DNA of 64,000 nucleotides from Lachnospiraceae bacterium UBA3762 (GTDB lineage Bacteria > Bacillota > Clostridia > Lachnospirales > Lachnospiraceae): the NCBI GenBank assembly GCA_002371615.1, contig DFGA01000071.1, forward strand, positions 14,027 to 78,026, read 5' to 3'. Numbering within the stretch: the first letter of the stretch is position 1; each line of letters starts with the position of its first letter. The notes beneath the pieces are model-generated. The model was not told the origin of the DNA and made no database searches. It worked only from the letters and a program-made list of their open reading frames with translations. This document shows positions 33,754 through 41,661 of the stretch, piece by piece. A program made the translations under genes and the position numbers.

Positions 33754-35481
33754 ATGTTAAAAAACGTAATAAAAAAGAGTGCAATTCTACTATGCTCTAT
33801 CATTGTGTTACTTATGGTGTCGGCGACAAGTGCAAAAGCGGCCACTAAAATTGACGCTCCGGCTAATCCTAAGTGGGGAGACGGAATGATTGAAATGAAT
33901 TTCAAGCCTTCCCAAAATGGAACCGGCAATTATAAAGTCAATGTTTATAAAGAAGGAAGTTCAGATGTCCTCTTCAAGACATCATGGCATATTTCCCCTA
34001 ATAATTATAAAAGCGACGGAACAGCATCGATATGGTTGTCTGACCGTGTGAACTGGGGGAGCGGTGAGTATTATTTTACTGTACAGAGTGTTGCAAACGG
34101 CGACGATAGCCTGGAGGACAGTGAGATCGTACGAAGCAGCAGTATAACATATACGGCTCCTGAAAGCCGTTTAGATACTCCGACTGATATTAAGGTAGAC
34201 GGGTATAAAGTTACCGCAACACTTCCCGAAGGCGCAGGATTTATGGTTCTTCTTAAAAAGACTGATAAGAGTTGGAATCACTGGCAATTTGACCGTAAAT
34301 ACCCCGGCAGGATAATTACTCTGGATATGTCAAATTGGATTGAGGAAGAGGGCGACTATCAGGTGAAGGTTGCTGCTCTTTCACGGGATATTACAAAAAT
34401 AAGAGACAGCCACTTTTCAGATTATTATGATGTTAAGCCTACCGGCAGTTCTTCAGGGAAGATTAATGACCTGATTTCCGATGAAGTTATAAATAATCCG
34501 GATCAATCCAAGGCAGTTCTTGCCCAGAACAAAGAAGATGTTATTGTGGCATTGAATACAGACAGTGAAGCTACCCAGAAAATAGAACGGGCAGAGGAAG
34601 AGTATAAGAAGCAGAAGAATGTTACTGTTAATCCGCCTAAGGTTGAAGGCTCTGCGGCAAGCAAATTTGAGGGAACTCCCAAAATCATTGGGGCAGCTTT
34701 TAACACACCCAATAATCAGAGTGTTACATTAAAACTGGATTCACCTAAGGCAGAATTAGATTATGATAAGAACATGTATAATAATGCTGTACAGGTAAGC
34801 ATTAAGCTTGAGAGGAGCGACGGGAAAAGCATTTCGGAACTTTCAGTACCGGTTAAGATCATTCTTCCTATCCCTAAGGGTGTGCAGAAACAGAATCTTG
34901 TGATTTTGCATAAGCATGAAAATGGCAATGTAGAAAGAATTGTACCTAAGGTTGAAGGAGACTCCATTTCGTTTGTTGTAACGAGTTTCAGTGAATTCCT
35001 GTTCGCAAATGAAAAGAGTTCGTCTGATGACGAGGGTGATGATAATTCCGAAACGGAATATGTTGATCGTAACACATACAAGTCAGAGCTTCCCGCAAAG
35101 ACTGTCATATCTCAGGTAAAAGCGGATCCCTTCAGCATTATGGATATGAAGGTTCATGCACTTGATGCGGCTACAACAGTAAATCAGGAATTCCTGGCTG
35201 ATTATTTTGCAAAGACCCTTGGTGGAAAAGGGGCTAACGTGATTACTTCTTACGGTGTATATGCAACAAGGGATCTTGCCATTACTGAGAAGAGTCAGAA
35301 GAGAACACTTACCTGGAATAATCTTTCGGTTAAGACACCCGGTAGTATTTATGCGATTTGCTACGATAAAGACAACGGTGCATATCTGATAACAGGAACC
35401 GTGAGTGATAAAGGTATGGCACAATTTGCCGACTACCGACTTGCTGAGGCTAGTAGTATTACAGTTTTCACACTCAAGTAA
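33754..35481 (+). CDS. Large secreted protein of unknown function
   Basis: The 575-residue product has a signal peptide cut near residue 29 (TSAKAA). Residues about 33-130 and 135-225 look like two beta-sandwich, fibronectin type III-like modules (APANPKWGDGMIEMNFK; RLDTPTDIKVDGYKVTATLP). A ZU5-like middle region (about 290-420, VTLKLDSPKAELDYDK, PVKIILPIPKGVQ, VVTSFSEFLFA) and an unrecognised C-terminal domain follow. No anchor motif is visible. AAGGAGGAG precedes the ATG. Own promoter upstream and a stem-loop after it make it monocistronic. Confidence 0.85.
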   Translation: MLKNVIKKSAILLCSIIVLLMVSATSAKAATKIDAPANPKWGDGMIEMNFKPSQNGTGNYKVNVYKEGSSDVLFKTSWHISPNNYKSDGTASIWLSDRVNWGSGEYYFTVQSVANGDDSLEDSEIVRSSSITYTAPESRLDTPTDIKVDGYKVTATLPEGAGFMVLLKKTDKSWNHWQFDRKYPGRIITLDMSNWIEEEGDYQVKVAALSRDITKIRDSHFSDYYDVKPTGSSSGKINDLISDEVINNPDQSKAVLAQNKEDVIVALNTDSEATQKIERAEEEYKKQKNVTVNPPKVEGSAASKFEGTPKIIGAAFNTPNNQSVTLKLDSPKAELDYDKNMYNNAVQVSIKLERSDGKSISELSVPVKIILPIPKGVQKQNLVILHKHENGNVERIVPKVEGDSISFVVTSFSEFLFANEKSSSDDEGDDNSETEYVDRNTYKSELPAKTVISQVKADPFSIMDMKVHALDAATTVNQEFLADYFAKTLGGKGANVITSYGVYATRDLAITEKSQKRTLTWNNLSVKTPGSIYAICYDKDNGAYLITGTVSDKGMAQFADYRLAEASSITVFTLK

Positions 35482-35530
35482 CAGATTAATACCAGAGGTA
35501 TACCGTTAGTCTGTCAGAATATATGAGAAA

Positions 35531-35590
35531 AGTGGGGAGAATTCTTTACGCTTCATTTTATGAAACAAAAGGACTTTCCCCACTGTTTTA
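35531..35590 (+). terminator. Possible terminator after the secreted protein gene
   Basis: AGTGGGGA (35531-35538) pairs with TCCCCACT (35577-35584), followed by GTTTTA; the loop is long (38 nt), so the assignment is moderate. Confidence 0.5.
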
Positions 35591-35652
35591 TTTGAGGTGT
35601 TGTCAATTGTTATGTATTGCTTTTCCCTGTGTTGCGATGATTTGGCTTACAC

Positions 35653-35681
35653 TTGACGGAAATAATTGCTTTCACTATAAT
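35653..35681 (+). promoter_or_regulatory. Promoter of the yicC-gmk-rpoZ-rimO gene group
   Basis: TTGACG (35653-35658), 17-bp spacer, TATAAT (35676-35681). A GC-rich hairpin with one mismatch followed by TTTTG (35719-35747) lies between this promoter and yicC and could act as a terminator or attenuator. Confidence 0.75.
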
Positions 35682-35764
35682 ATATGGAGCGCTATTATGC
35701 GCATTGGGCATATAATTAACCGGGCCGGGTATTTGGCCGGGTTTTGCTAATTACGAGGTTTATA

Positions 35765-36643
35765 ATGATCAAGAGTATGACCGGCTTCGGCCGTGCCGAA
35801 TACAGCGATGAAAAACGCAGGATCACGGTTGAGATCAAGGCTGTCAATCACAGGTATCTCGACTGCTCGATCAAAATGCCGAAGAAACTCAGTTTTTTCG
35901 AGGCATCCATAAGGACTCTTCTGAAAGACTATATCCAGCGCGGTAAAGTCGATGTATTTATCACTTATGAAGATTATACAGAGAACAACTTAAATCTTAA
36001 GTACAACAGGGATATGGCACGCGCGTATTACTCATATCTTAAGGAAATGGCGGAGGAGTTCGGCATCGAGAATGATGTGAGAGTATCAACGCTTTCAAGA
36101 TACCCTGAAGTGTTTTCACTTGAAGAAGCTGATGTCGATGAAGATGAGATATGGTCCGATCTTGATAAGGTCATAAGGGAAGCCGCAACGCATTTTGTTG
36201 ATGCGAGGATCACTGAAGGCGAGAACTTAAAGCGTGATCTGTGCGACAAGCTCGACACAATGCTTACATATGTAGCCGATATCGAAAAGAGAGCACCGCA
36301 GATCATCGAAGAATACAAGGCATCACTGTGTGAAAAAGTTGCGGATCTTCTTGCTGATTCGAAGATAGATGAGACAAGGATACTCGGCGAGGTTACACTG
36401 TATGCTGACAAGATATGCGTAGATGAAGAAATAGTTAGGCTTCGCAGTCATATAGGAACTACTAAGGAGATACTCGAAACGGGCGGATCAGTAGGTCGTA
36501 AGCTTGATTTTATCGCCCAGGAGATGAACAGGGAAGCTAACACAATTCTGTCCAAGGCAAATGATCTTGCAACAAGCGATATAGCCATAAACTTAAAGAC
36601 CGATATCGAAAAGGTACGCGAACAGATCCAGAACATAGAGTAA
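35765..36643 (+). CDS. YicC/YloC family endoribonuclease
   Basis: The 292-residue protein starts MIKSMTGFGRAEY, the family hallmark, with VEIKAVNHRYLDCSIKMPK near residue 25, a helical middle and the C-terminal HIGTTKEILETGGSVGRKLDFIAQEMNREANTI block. Members act as endoribonucleases. ATG 35765 follows GAGG; an upstream frame from 35744 adds seven residues without a site. Neighbour gmk is the conserved partner in Firmicutes; the remA gene usually between them is missing. Confidence 0.93.
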   Translation: MIKSMTGFGRAEYSDEKRRITVEIKAVNHRYLDCSIKMPKKLSFFEASIRTLLKDYIQRGKVDVFITYEDYTENNLNLKYNRDMARAYYSYLKEMAEEFGIENDVRVSTLSRYPEVFSLEEADVDEDEIWSDLDKVIREAATHFVDARITEGENLKRDLCDKLDTMLTYVADIEKRAPQIIEEYKASLCEKVADLLADSKIDETRILGEVTLYADKICVDEEIVRLRSHIGTTKEILETGGSVGRKLDFIAQEMNREANTILSKANDLATSDIAINLKTDIEKVREQIQNIE

Positions 36644-36645
36644 CA

Positions 36646-36798
36646 AGATCACAAGGGCATAACGTGATCATGCGTGCATGAATCGCGTTATGGATTTGTG
36701 ATCTGCCAAATATGAGGAAGTAGCGATTTGCTACTGCAAATCAGCGGATTCCGAATATTTGCAAGGATTGCGAAAGATGCGAAGCAACGAAGCAATCC
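36646..36798 (+). promoter_or_regulatory. Structured intergenic leader before gmk with alternative hairpins
   Basis: Three folds fill the yicC-gmk gap. First, a 59-nt hairpin: 9-bp base (36646-36654 with 36696-36704), 7-bp CATAACG/CGTTATG stem and an apical TCATG stem. Second, two mutually exclusive hairpins sharing one arm: AGTAGC/GCTACT (36719-36735) versus GATTTGC/GCAAATC (36725-36742). Third, GGATTGC/GCAATCC (36765-36798) enclosing a TGC-GAA-GCA hairpin. gmk begins 28-40 nt later. No known family recognised. Confidence 0.5.
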
Positions 36799-36837
36799 GT
36801 GTTACTTACTAACATCATAGAGGCTATGGAACACAAG

Positions 36838-37470
36838 ATGAACGAAAAGGGTATTCTGATCATTTTATCCGGCTTTGCGGGTTCGGGAAAAGGAACCATA
36901 ATTAAAGAACTTCTGAAGAAGTACGATAATTATGCATTGTCGGTTTCCGCAACCACACGCAAACCGCGGGAAGGAGAGGAGGACGGAGTACATTATTTCT
37001 TCAAGACCGAAGATGAGTTCAAGGAGATGATCGCAAAGGGTGAGCTTCTCGAATATGCCAACTATGTGGGCAACTACTACGGAACTCCGAGAGCATATGT
37101 TAAGGAGCAGCTTGCAAAGGGCATGAATGTTATCCTTGAGATAGAGACGGAAGGAGCGCTTAACATTAAGCGCGAATATCCCGACGCAGTTCTGATCTTC
37201 GTTATGCCGCCCAGCGTTGAAGAGATACATAACAGGTTGAAGGGACGCGGCACGGAGACAGATGAAGTTATCGACAAGCGGATGAAGAAAGCCGGATTTG
37301 AGATAACGGTCGTTGACAGATACGATTATCTTATGATAAACGATGTTCTTGAGGAAAGTGTTGAACTGTTCAATTCCATAGTTACGTGCCAGCATATGGC
37401 GGTGTCCAGAAACCACGATTACATAGAAGATAAGAAGCGTGAATTCGAGGAATACCTTTCGCGTAAATAA
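36838..37470 (+). CDS. gmk: Guanylate kinase
   Basis: The 210-residue enzyme phosphorylates GMP to GDP. P-loop LSGFAGSGKGT is near residue 9-19; SVSATTRKPREGEEDGVHY, the Y/F-containing GMP site YANYVGNYYGTP and IETEGALNIK follow. Start is uncertain: ATG 36838 gives the usual N-terminus MNEKGILIILSG, ATG 36826 would add four residues, and the longest frame starts at 36799 inside the leader structures. rpoZ follows 37 bp later. Confidence 0.93.
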   Translation: MNEKGILIILSGFAGSGKGTIIKELLKKYDNYALSVSATTRKPREGEEDGVHYFFKTEDEFKEMIAKGELLEYANYVGNYYGTPRAYVKEQLAKGMNVILEIETEGALNIKREYPDAVLIFVMPPSVEEIHNRLKGRGTETDEVIDKRMKKAGFEITVVDRYDYLMINDVLEESVELFNSIVTCQHMAVSRNHDYIEDKKREFEEYLSRK

Positions 37471-37507
37471 TTATTAAGTATATTTTTGCAGATAAAGGAG
37501 AATGAAA

Positions 37508-37741
37508 ATGTTACATCCGTCTTACAGTGATCTTATGAAAGTAGTAAACAGCGAGGTTGAGGTTGGAGAGCATCCTGTTGTAAACAGCCGTTATTCCATT
37601 GTTATGGCTACATCCAAGAGAGCCCGCCAGCTCGTTAACGGACGTCCTACCATGGTTAAGGATGCGGACAGCAAGAAGCCTCTTTCGGTTGCCATTGAAG
37701 AGCTTGAGAGGGGCGATATCAAGATTCTCGCTGACGAATAA
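37508..37741 (+). CDS. rpoZ: RNA polymerase omega subunit
   Basis: The 77-residue protein (MLHPSYSDLMKVV, SRYSIVMATSKRARQLVNG, KPLSVAIEEL) is the small assembly subunit of RNA polymerase. ATG 37508 is preferred over 37502 because AAAGGAG ends 7 bases upstream of it. It lies between gmk and rimO, the typical context. Confidence 0.93.
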   Translation: MLHPSYSDLMKVVNSEVEVGEHPVVNSRYSIVMATSKRARQLVNGRPTMVKDADSKKPLSVAIEELERGDIKILADE

Positions 37742-37753
37742 GGAACAAACTTA

Positions 37754-39142
37754 ATGAAACTGCTTCACATCTCACTTGGCTGTGATAAGAATCTGGTAGA
37801 CAGTGAGCATATGCTCGCAATAATGGCTGATGCGGGCTATGAAATCACCGATGATGAAAATGAAGCGGACGTTATCGTTGTTAATACGTGCTGCTTTATA
37901 CATGATGCCAAGCAGGAGAGCATCGATACGGTTTTGGAAATGGCACGCCTTAAGGATAACAAACTTAAGGCTCTTATTGTATGCGGGTGTCTTGCCGAAA
38001 GGTATCGGGAAGAGATACAAACAGAAATCCCCGAAGTTGATGCCATCATCGGCACCACCGGGTGGGAGAAGATCGCAGAGGTCATAGGAGATGTGCTTGC
38101 CGGGCGCACAGACGAAGCAGATACAGGCGGATCGGATACAGTCAGACCGGATACAGTCAGACCGGACGGACGGCCTGTTAAGATCGATCATAAAAGTGCA
38201 ATTGACGGCAAGAGAATAATCACCACTCCCGGACATTACGAGTATTTGAAGATCGCGGAAGGGTGTGACAAGAACTGCACATACTGCATCATTCCGAAGA
38301 TAAGGGGACATTACAGATCCGTTCCCATGGAAGAGCTCATCAGTCAGGCCCATTACCTTGCCGGACAGGGAGTAAAAGAGCTTATCCTTGTCGCACAGGA
38401 GACGACGATATACGGAACTGATATATACGGCAGAAAATCATTACCCGAACTTTTATGTAAACTATCAGAAATCGACGGGATAGAGTGGATCAGGATATTA
38501 TATGCATATCCGGAAGAAGTGACAGATGAGCTGATCGATATTATGTCAACCAATCCGAAAATATGTCATTACATCGATATTCCGATCCAGAGCGGTTCCG
38601 ATCCTGTTCTTAGAAGAATGGGGAGGCGCACCGATCAGAAGCAGATAAGAGACGTAATAGAGAAACTCCGAAGCAGAATAGAAGATATCAGTATCAGGAC
38701 TACGCTTATTTCGGGTTTTCCCGGGGAAACTCAGGAAGATTTCGAAGAGACTTACAGATTCGTTAATGAAATGGAATTTGACAGGCTCGGTGTGTTCACT
38801 TATTCAGCGGAAGAAGGAACGGCGGCATATGATTTTGAACCCAAGGTTGATGAGGATGTTGCAAAGAGCCGGAGGGATGAGCTGTATGAGCTGCAGCAGG
38901 CGATAGCTTACGAAGCGGCGGAACAAATGACCGGAAAGAAACTGAGGGTGATAGTTGACGGGTATCTTCCCGATGATGATGTCTATGTTGCCAGAAGCTA
39001 TAAGGATGCGCCGGACATCGACGGGCTTGTATTTGTGTATTCGGACAGAGAGCTTGTTACCGGAGATATGGTAACGGTAGAGATAAAAGATGCGAAAGAA
39101 TATGATTTAGAAGGGGTGCTTACAGATGAATCTTCCCAATAG
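37754..39142 (+). CDS. rimO: Ribosomal protein uS12 methylthiotransferase RimO
   Basis: The 462-residue radical SAM enzyme methylthiolates an aspartate of ribosomal protein S12. N-terminal UPF0004 domain: SLGCDKNLVDSE, VVNTCCFI, VCGCLAERY. Radical SAM cluster: CDKNCTYCIIPKIRGHYRS. C-terminal TRAM domain over the last 65 residues. A linker near residues 120-140 carries a tandem 15-bp duplication encoding repeated DTVRP, absent from typical homologues. The 3' end overlaps pgsA by 17 bp. Confidence 0.95.
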   Translation: MKLLHISLGCDKNLVDSEHMLAIMADAGYEITDDENEADVIVVNTCCFIHDAKQESIDTVLEMARLKDNKLKALIVCGCLAERYREEIQTEIPEVDAIIGTTGWEKIAEVIGDVLAGRTDEADTGGSDTVRPDTVRPDGRPVKIDHKSAIDGKRIITTPGHYEYLKIAEGCDKNCTYCIIPKIRGHYRSVPMEELISQAHYLAGQGVKELILVAQETTIYGTDIYGRKSLPELLCKLSEIDGIEWIRILYAYPEEVTDELIDIMSTNPKICHYIDIPIQSGSDPVLRRMGRRTDQKQIRDVIEKLRSRIEDISIRTTLISGFPGETQEDFEETYRFVNEMEFDRLGVFTYSAEEGTAAYDFEPKVDEDVAKSRRDELYELQQAIAYEAAEQMTGKKLRVIVDGYLPDDDVYVARSYKDAPDIDGLVFVYSDRELVTGDMVTVEIKDAKEYDLEGVLTDESSQ

Positions 39143-39671
39143 ACTAACAGTAATGAGAGCTGTAGCGGTGCCGTTTTTCGTAGCGCTTATGCTGATCCCG
39201 GTAAACGGGGCTGCCTGTGAGGGATGGTGTAAATGGACTGCGCTTGCGGTATTTATAATTGCTGCGCTGACAGATCTTCTTGACGGTAAGATTGCAAGAA
39301 AATACCAGCTGATCACAAACTTCGGAAAGTTTATGGATCCTCTTGCGGATAAACTTCTCGTATGTTCGGCACTTATCTGCCTTGTGGAACTTGAGCGTAT
39401 ACCCGCATGGGTTGTCATCGTGATTATTGCAAGGGAATTCGTTATAAGCGGAATAAGACTTGTTGCTGCCGATGATGGTGTGGTAATCGCGGCAAGCAAA
39501 TGGGGAAAGTTCAAAACGGTATTCCAGATGATCATGGTGGGATTTATGATCGGAAATCTTCCGGTGTTTGATATACTGACTCAGATTCTTATGTGGATCG
39601 CGCTTGCGCTTACACTGATCTCGATGGTTGACTATATTGTCAAAAACATAAACGTGTTCAAAAAACTGTAG
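39126..39671 (+). CDS. pgsA: CDP-diacylglycerol--glycerol-3-phosphate 3-phosphatidyltransferase
   Basis: The 181-residue membrane enzyme of phosphatidylglycerol synthesis starts MNLPNRLTVMRAVAVPFF and carries the CDP-alcohol phosphotransferase motif D-x2-DG-x2-AR-x8-G-x3-D-x3-D over LTDLLDGKIARKYQLITNFG and KFMDPLADKLL. Four or five hydrophobic helices are visible. It is coupled to rimO by overlap. Confidence 0.95.
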   Translation: MNLPNRLTVMRAVAVPFFVALMLIPVNGAACEGWCKWTALAVFIIAALTDLLDGKIARKYQLITNFGKFMDPLADKLLVCSALICLVELERIPAWVVIVIIAREFVISGIRLVAADDGVVIAASKWGKFKTVFQMIMVGFMIGNLPVFDILTQILMWIALALTLISMVDYIVKNINVFKKL

Positions 39672-39681
39672 GTGATATAGT

Positions 39682-40203
39682 ATGGGTGATGTAACATACC
39701 GTGATGAATATCCGATAGAAGATGTTGTTGTTGACATTCTTATTGCCAAGCATCTTACGATCTCGACGGCCGAGTCTTGCACGGGCGGGCTTCTCGCAGG
39801 AAGGATCATAAATGTGCCTGGAGCCAGCAATGTTATCGGAGAGGGATTTATAACATATTCAAACGATGCAAAGAGAAAATATCTCGGGGTCAAAAAATCA
39901 ACCCTCAAAAAGTTTGGTGCCGTAAGCGAGCAGTGCGCAAAGGAAATGGTAAAAGGACTGCTTGCAGCAACGAAAGCGGATGTCGGACTTGTAACAACCG
40001 GTATAGCCGGACCCGACGGCGGCACTGAGGAAAAGCCCGTAGGACTTGTGTATATCGGCTGTAATGTCTGCGGAAAGATAAAGGTTAAAAAGTATATCTT
40101 CGAAGGAGACCGCCGGCAGATCAGAGACAGTGCGACTGAAAAAGCACTTGTACTCGTAAGAAAATATTTGACTAAGTATAATACGGAGAATAAGAAAAAA
40201 TGA
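39682..40203 (+). CDS. CinA C-terminal-type nicotinamide-nucleotide amidohydrolase
   Basis: The 173-residue protein matches the stand-alone PncC/CinA C-terminal family: STAESCTGGLLAGRI near residue 30, IGEGFITYSNDAKRKYLGV, and TTGIAGPDGGTEEKPVGLVYIG. It deamidates nicotinamide mononucleotide for NAD recycling. The N-terminal COG1058 half found in full CinA is missing. It overlaps the next gene by 4 bp. Confidence 0.93.
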   Translation: MGDVTYRDEYPIEDVVVDILIAKHLTISTAESCTGGLLAGRIINVPGASNVIGEGFITYSNDAKRKYLGVKKSTLKKFGAVSEQCAKEMVKGLLAATKADVGLVTTGIAGPDGGTEEKPVGLVYIGCNVCGKIKVKKYIFEGDRRQIRDSATEKALVLVRKYLTKYNTENKKK

Positions 40204-41657
40204 GTGAGAAAAATAAAGTACTTCTGTTTTACCCGCCCGGAATGCTTTTCCAGCGTGGTGAGGACAGGTGCCAGCAAAATATCAAGGATGCTTCGGCTGA
40301 GGCTATGCGTGCATGCAACGACCTCGGATACGGTGCGGCTATCCTCTTGCAGAAAGGTTATGAAGTAAAGCTTCGCGATTACCAGACCGAAGGGGCTACC
40401 ATGGAAGATCTTGAGAGTGATATGGAAAAATTTGCTCCGGATCTTATCATGATGAGCATTACCAATACAACGATTTTTGATGACTTAAAGCTCCTTGCGG
40501 ATCTGAAGAAAAAGTATGATCCGATTATTGTAATAAAGGGTGCGCTCTTTTACGATCCCGAGCAGGAACTGCTTGATATGCTCGATCTTTCCTGCGTTGA
40601 TTACATGATCGGCGGAGAGGTTGATTTTGCTATAGGAGAGATCGCGGATTATGCTCTTCGCGGCGAAGGAAATCCGGATGATATACTTTCGATCCTTTAT
40701 AAAAATCCTGACGGATCGTTTCATCAGACCAAGTTCCATTGCTGGGGAGAAGACCTTGATTCAAGACCCTTCCCGGCCCGTCAGTTAATGAACAATAAAC
40801 TGTATGTGCGTCCTGATACCGACGAGCCCATGGCTACGATCCAGACATCCCGGGGATGCCCCTCGGCGTGTGTGTTCTGTCTGACTCCGGTAATATCAGG
40901 CAAATGTGTGAGATTCAGAAGTCCCCAAAATGTTATGGACGAGATTACCGAATGCTATAACGTTCATGGGATCAGGAACTTCTTCTTTAAGGCAGACACG
41001 TTTACAATTAATCCCGCATGGGTTAAGGAGATGTGTACACTTATAATCAACTCACCGCTTCACGGGAAGATCGCATTTTCCGCAAATTCGAGAGTTAATC
41101 CTTTATCGAAGGAAACGCTTGAACTTATGAAGGAAGCAGGGTGCTTTATGGTGGCCTTCGGATTTGAGTCGGGCTCGGATGAGATGCTGAAGACTCTGAA
41201 GAAGGGTACGACTGTTGAAATGAATCTTCGTGCCGCAAAGTGGTGTCATGAGGTTGGACTTCCCTTCTGGGGATTCTATGTTATCGGATTTCCGTGGGAA
41301 ACAAAAGAGCATATTCTTGAAACAAAGAAAATGATCATGAAGCAGAAACCGGATTTCATCGAAGTAAAGATGGCTCTGCCGTTCTACGGAACAGAACTGT
41401 ACAAGTCGGCCAAGGAAATGGACTTGATAGCCGATTCACCCCTCGGGTGTGATTTTTTCCATTCTGCGCTTAAAGGCACGAAGTACCTGTCCCAGGAAGA
41501 AGTTGAAAAACTCCGCAAGAAGATACTTCTCGGCTTCTATCTTCGTCCGGGCTATATACTGAAGAAGATGGGAGAGTGCGTAAAGCATCCTTCCGTGTTC
41601 GGAAATTATGTGAAATACGGCTTCAAGATGCTGGGGTCACTTATCGGCAGGGATTGA
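40200..41657 (+). CDS. B12-binding domain radical SAM protein
   Basis: The 485-residue protein has an N-terminal cobalamin-binding-like Rossmann domain (about 1-165: KVLLFYPPG, LILLQKGYEVKLRDY-type elements, MMSITNTT) and a radical SAM domain with CPSACVFC near residue 220, followed by SANSRVNP, FGFESGSDEMLKTLKKG and GFYVIGFPWET. Substrate cannot be told; related enzymes methylate or rearrange unactivated carbons, some acting on lipids or natural products. It is translationally coupled to the CinA-like gene. Confidence 0.88.
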   Translation: MSEKNKVLLFYPPGMLFQRGEDRCQQNIKDASAEAMRACNDLGYGAAILLQKGYEVKLRDYQTEGATMEDLESDMEKFAPDLIMMSITNTTIFDDLKLLADLKKKYDPIIVIKGALFYDPEQELLDMLDLSCVDYMIGGEVDFAIGEIADYALRGEGNPDDILSILYKNPDGSFHQTKFHCWGEDLDSRPFPARQLMNNKLYVRPDTDEPMATIQTSRGCPSACVFCLTPVISGKCVRFRSPQNVMDEITECYNVHGIRNFFFKADTFTINPAWVKEMCTLIINSPLHGKIAFSANSRVNPLSKETLELMKEAGCFMVAFGFESGSDEMLKTLKKGTTVEMNLRAAKWCHEVGLPFWGFYVIGFPWETKEHILETKKMIMKQKPDFIEVKMALPFYGTELYKSAKEMDLIADSPLGCDFFHSALKGTKYLSQEEVEKLRKKILLGFYLRPGYILKKMGECVKHPSVFGNYVKYGFKMLGSLIGRD

Positions 41658-41661
41658 GGCA

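Noticed and set aside
35523..35750. 75-codon plus-strand frame before yicC
   Set aside because: It covers a terminator-like stem, a perfect promoter and a hairpin; better explained as regulatory sequence.
39144..40277. 377-codon minus-strand frame
   Set aside because: It is fully antisense to pgsA and the CinA-like gene, which carry clear family motifs.
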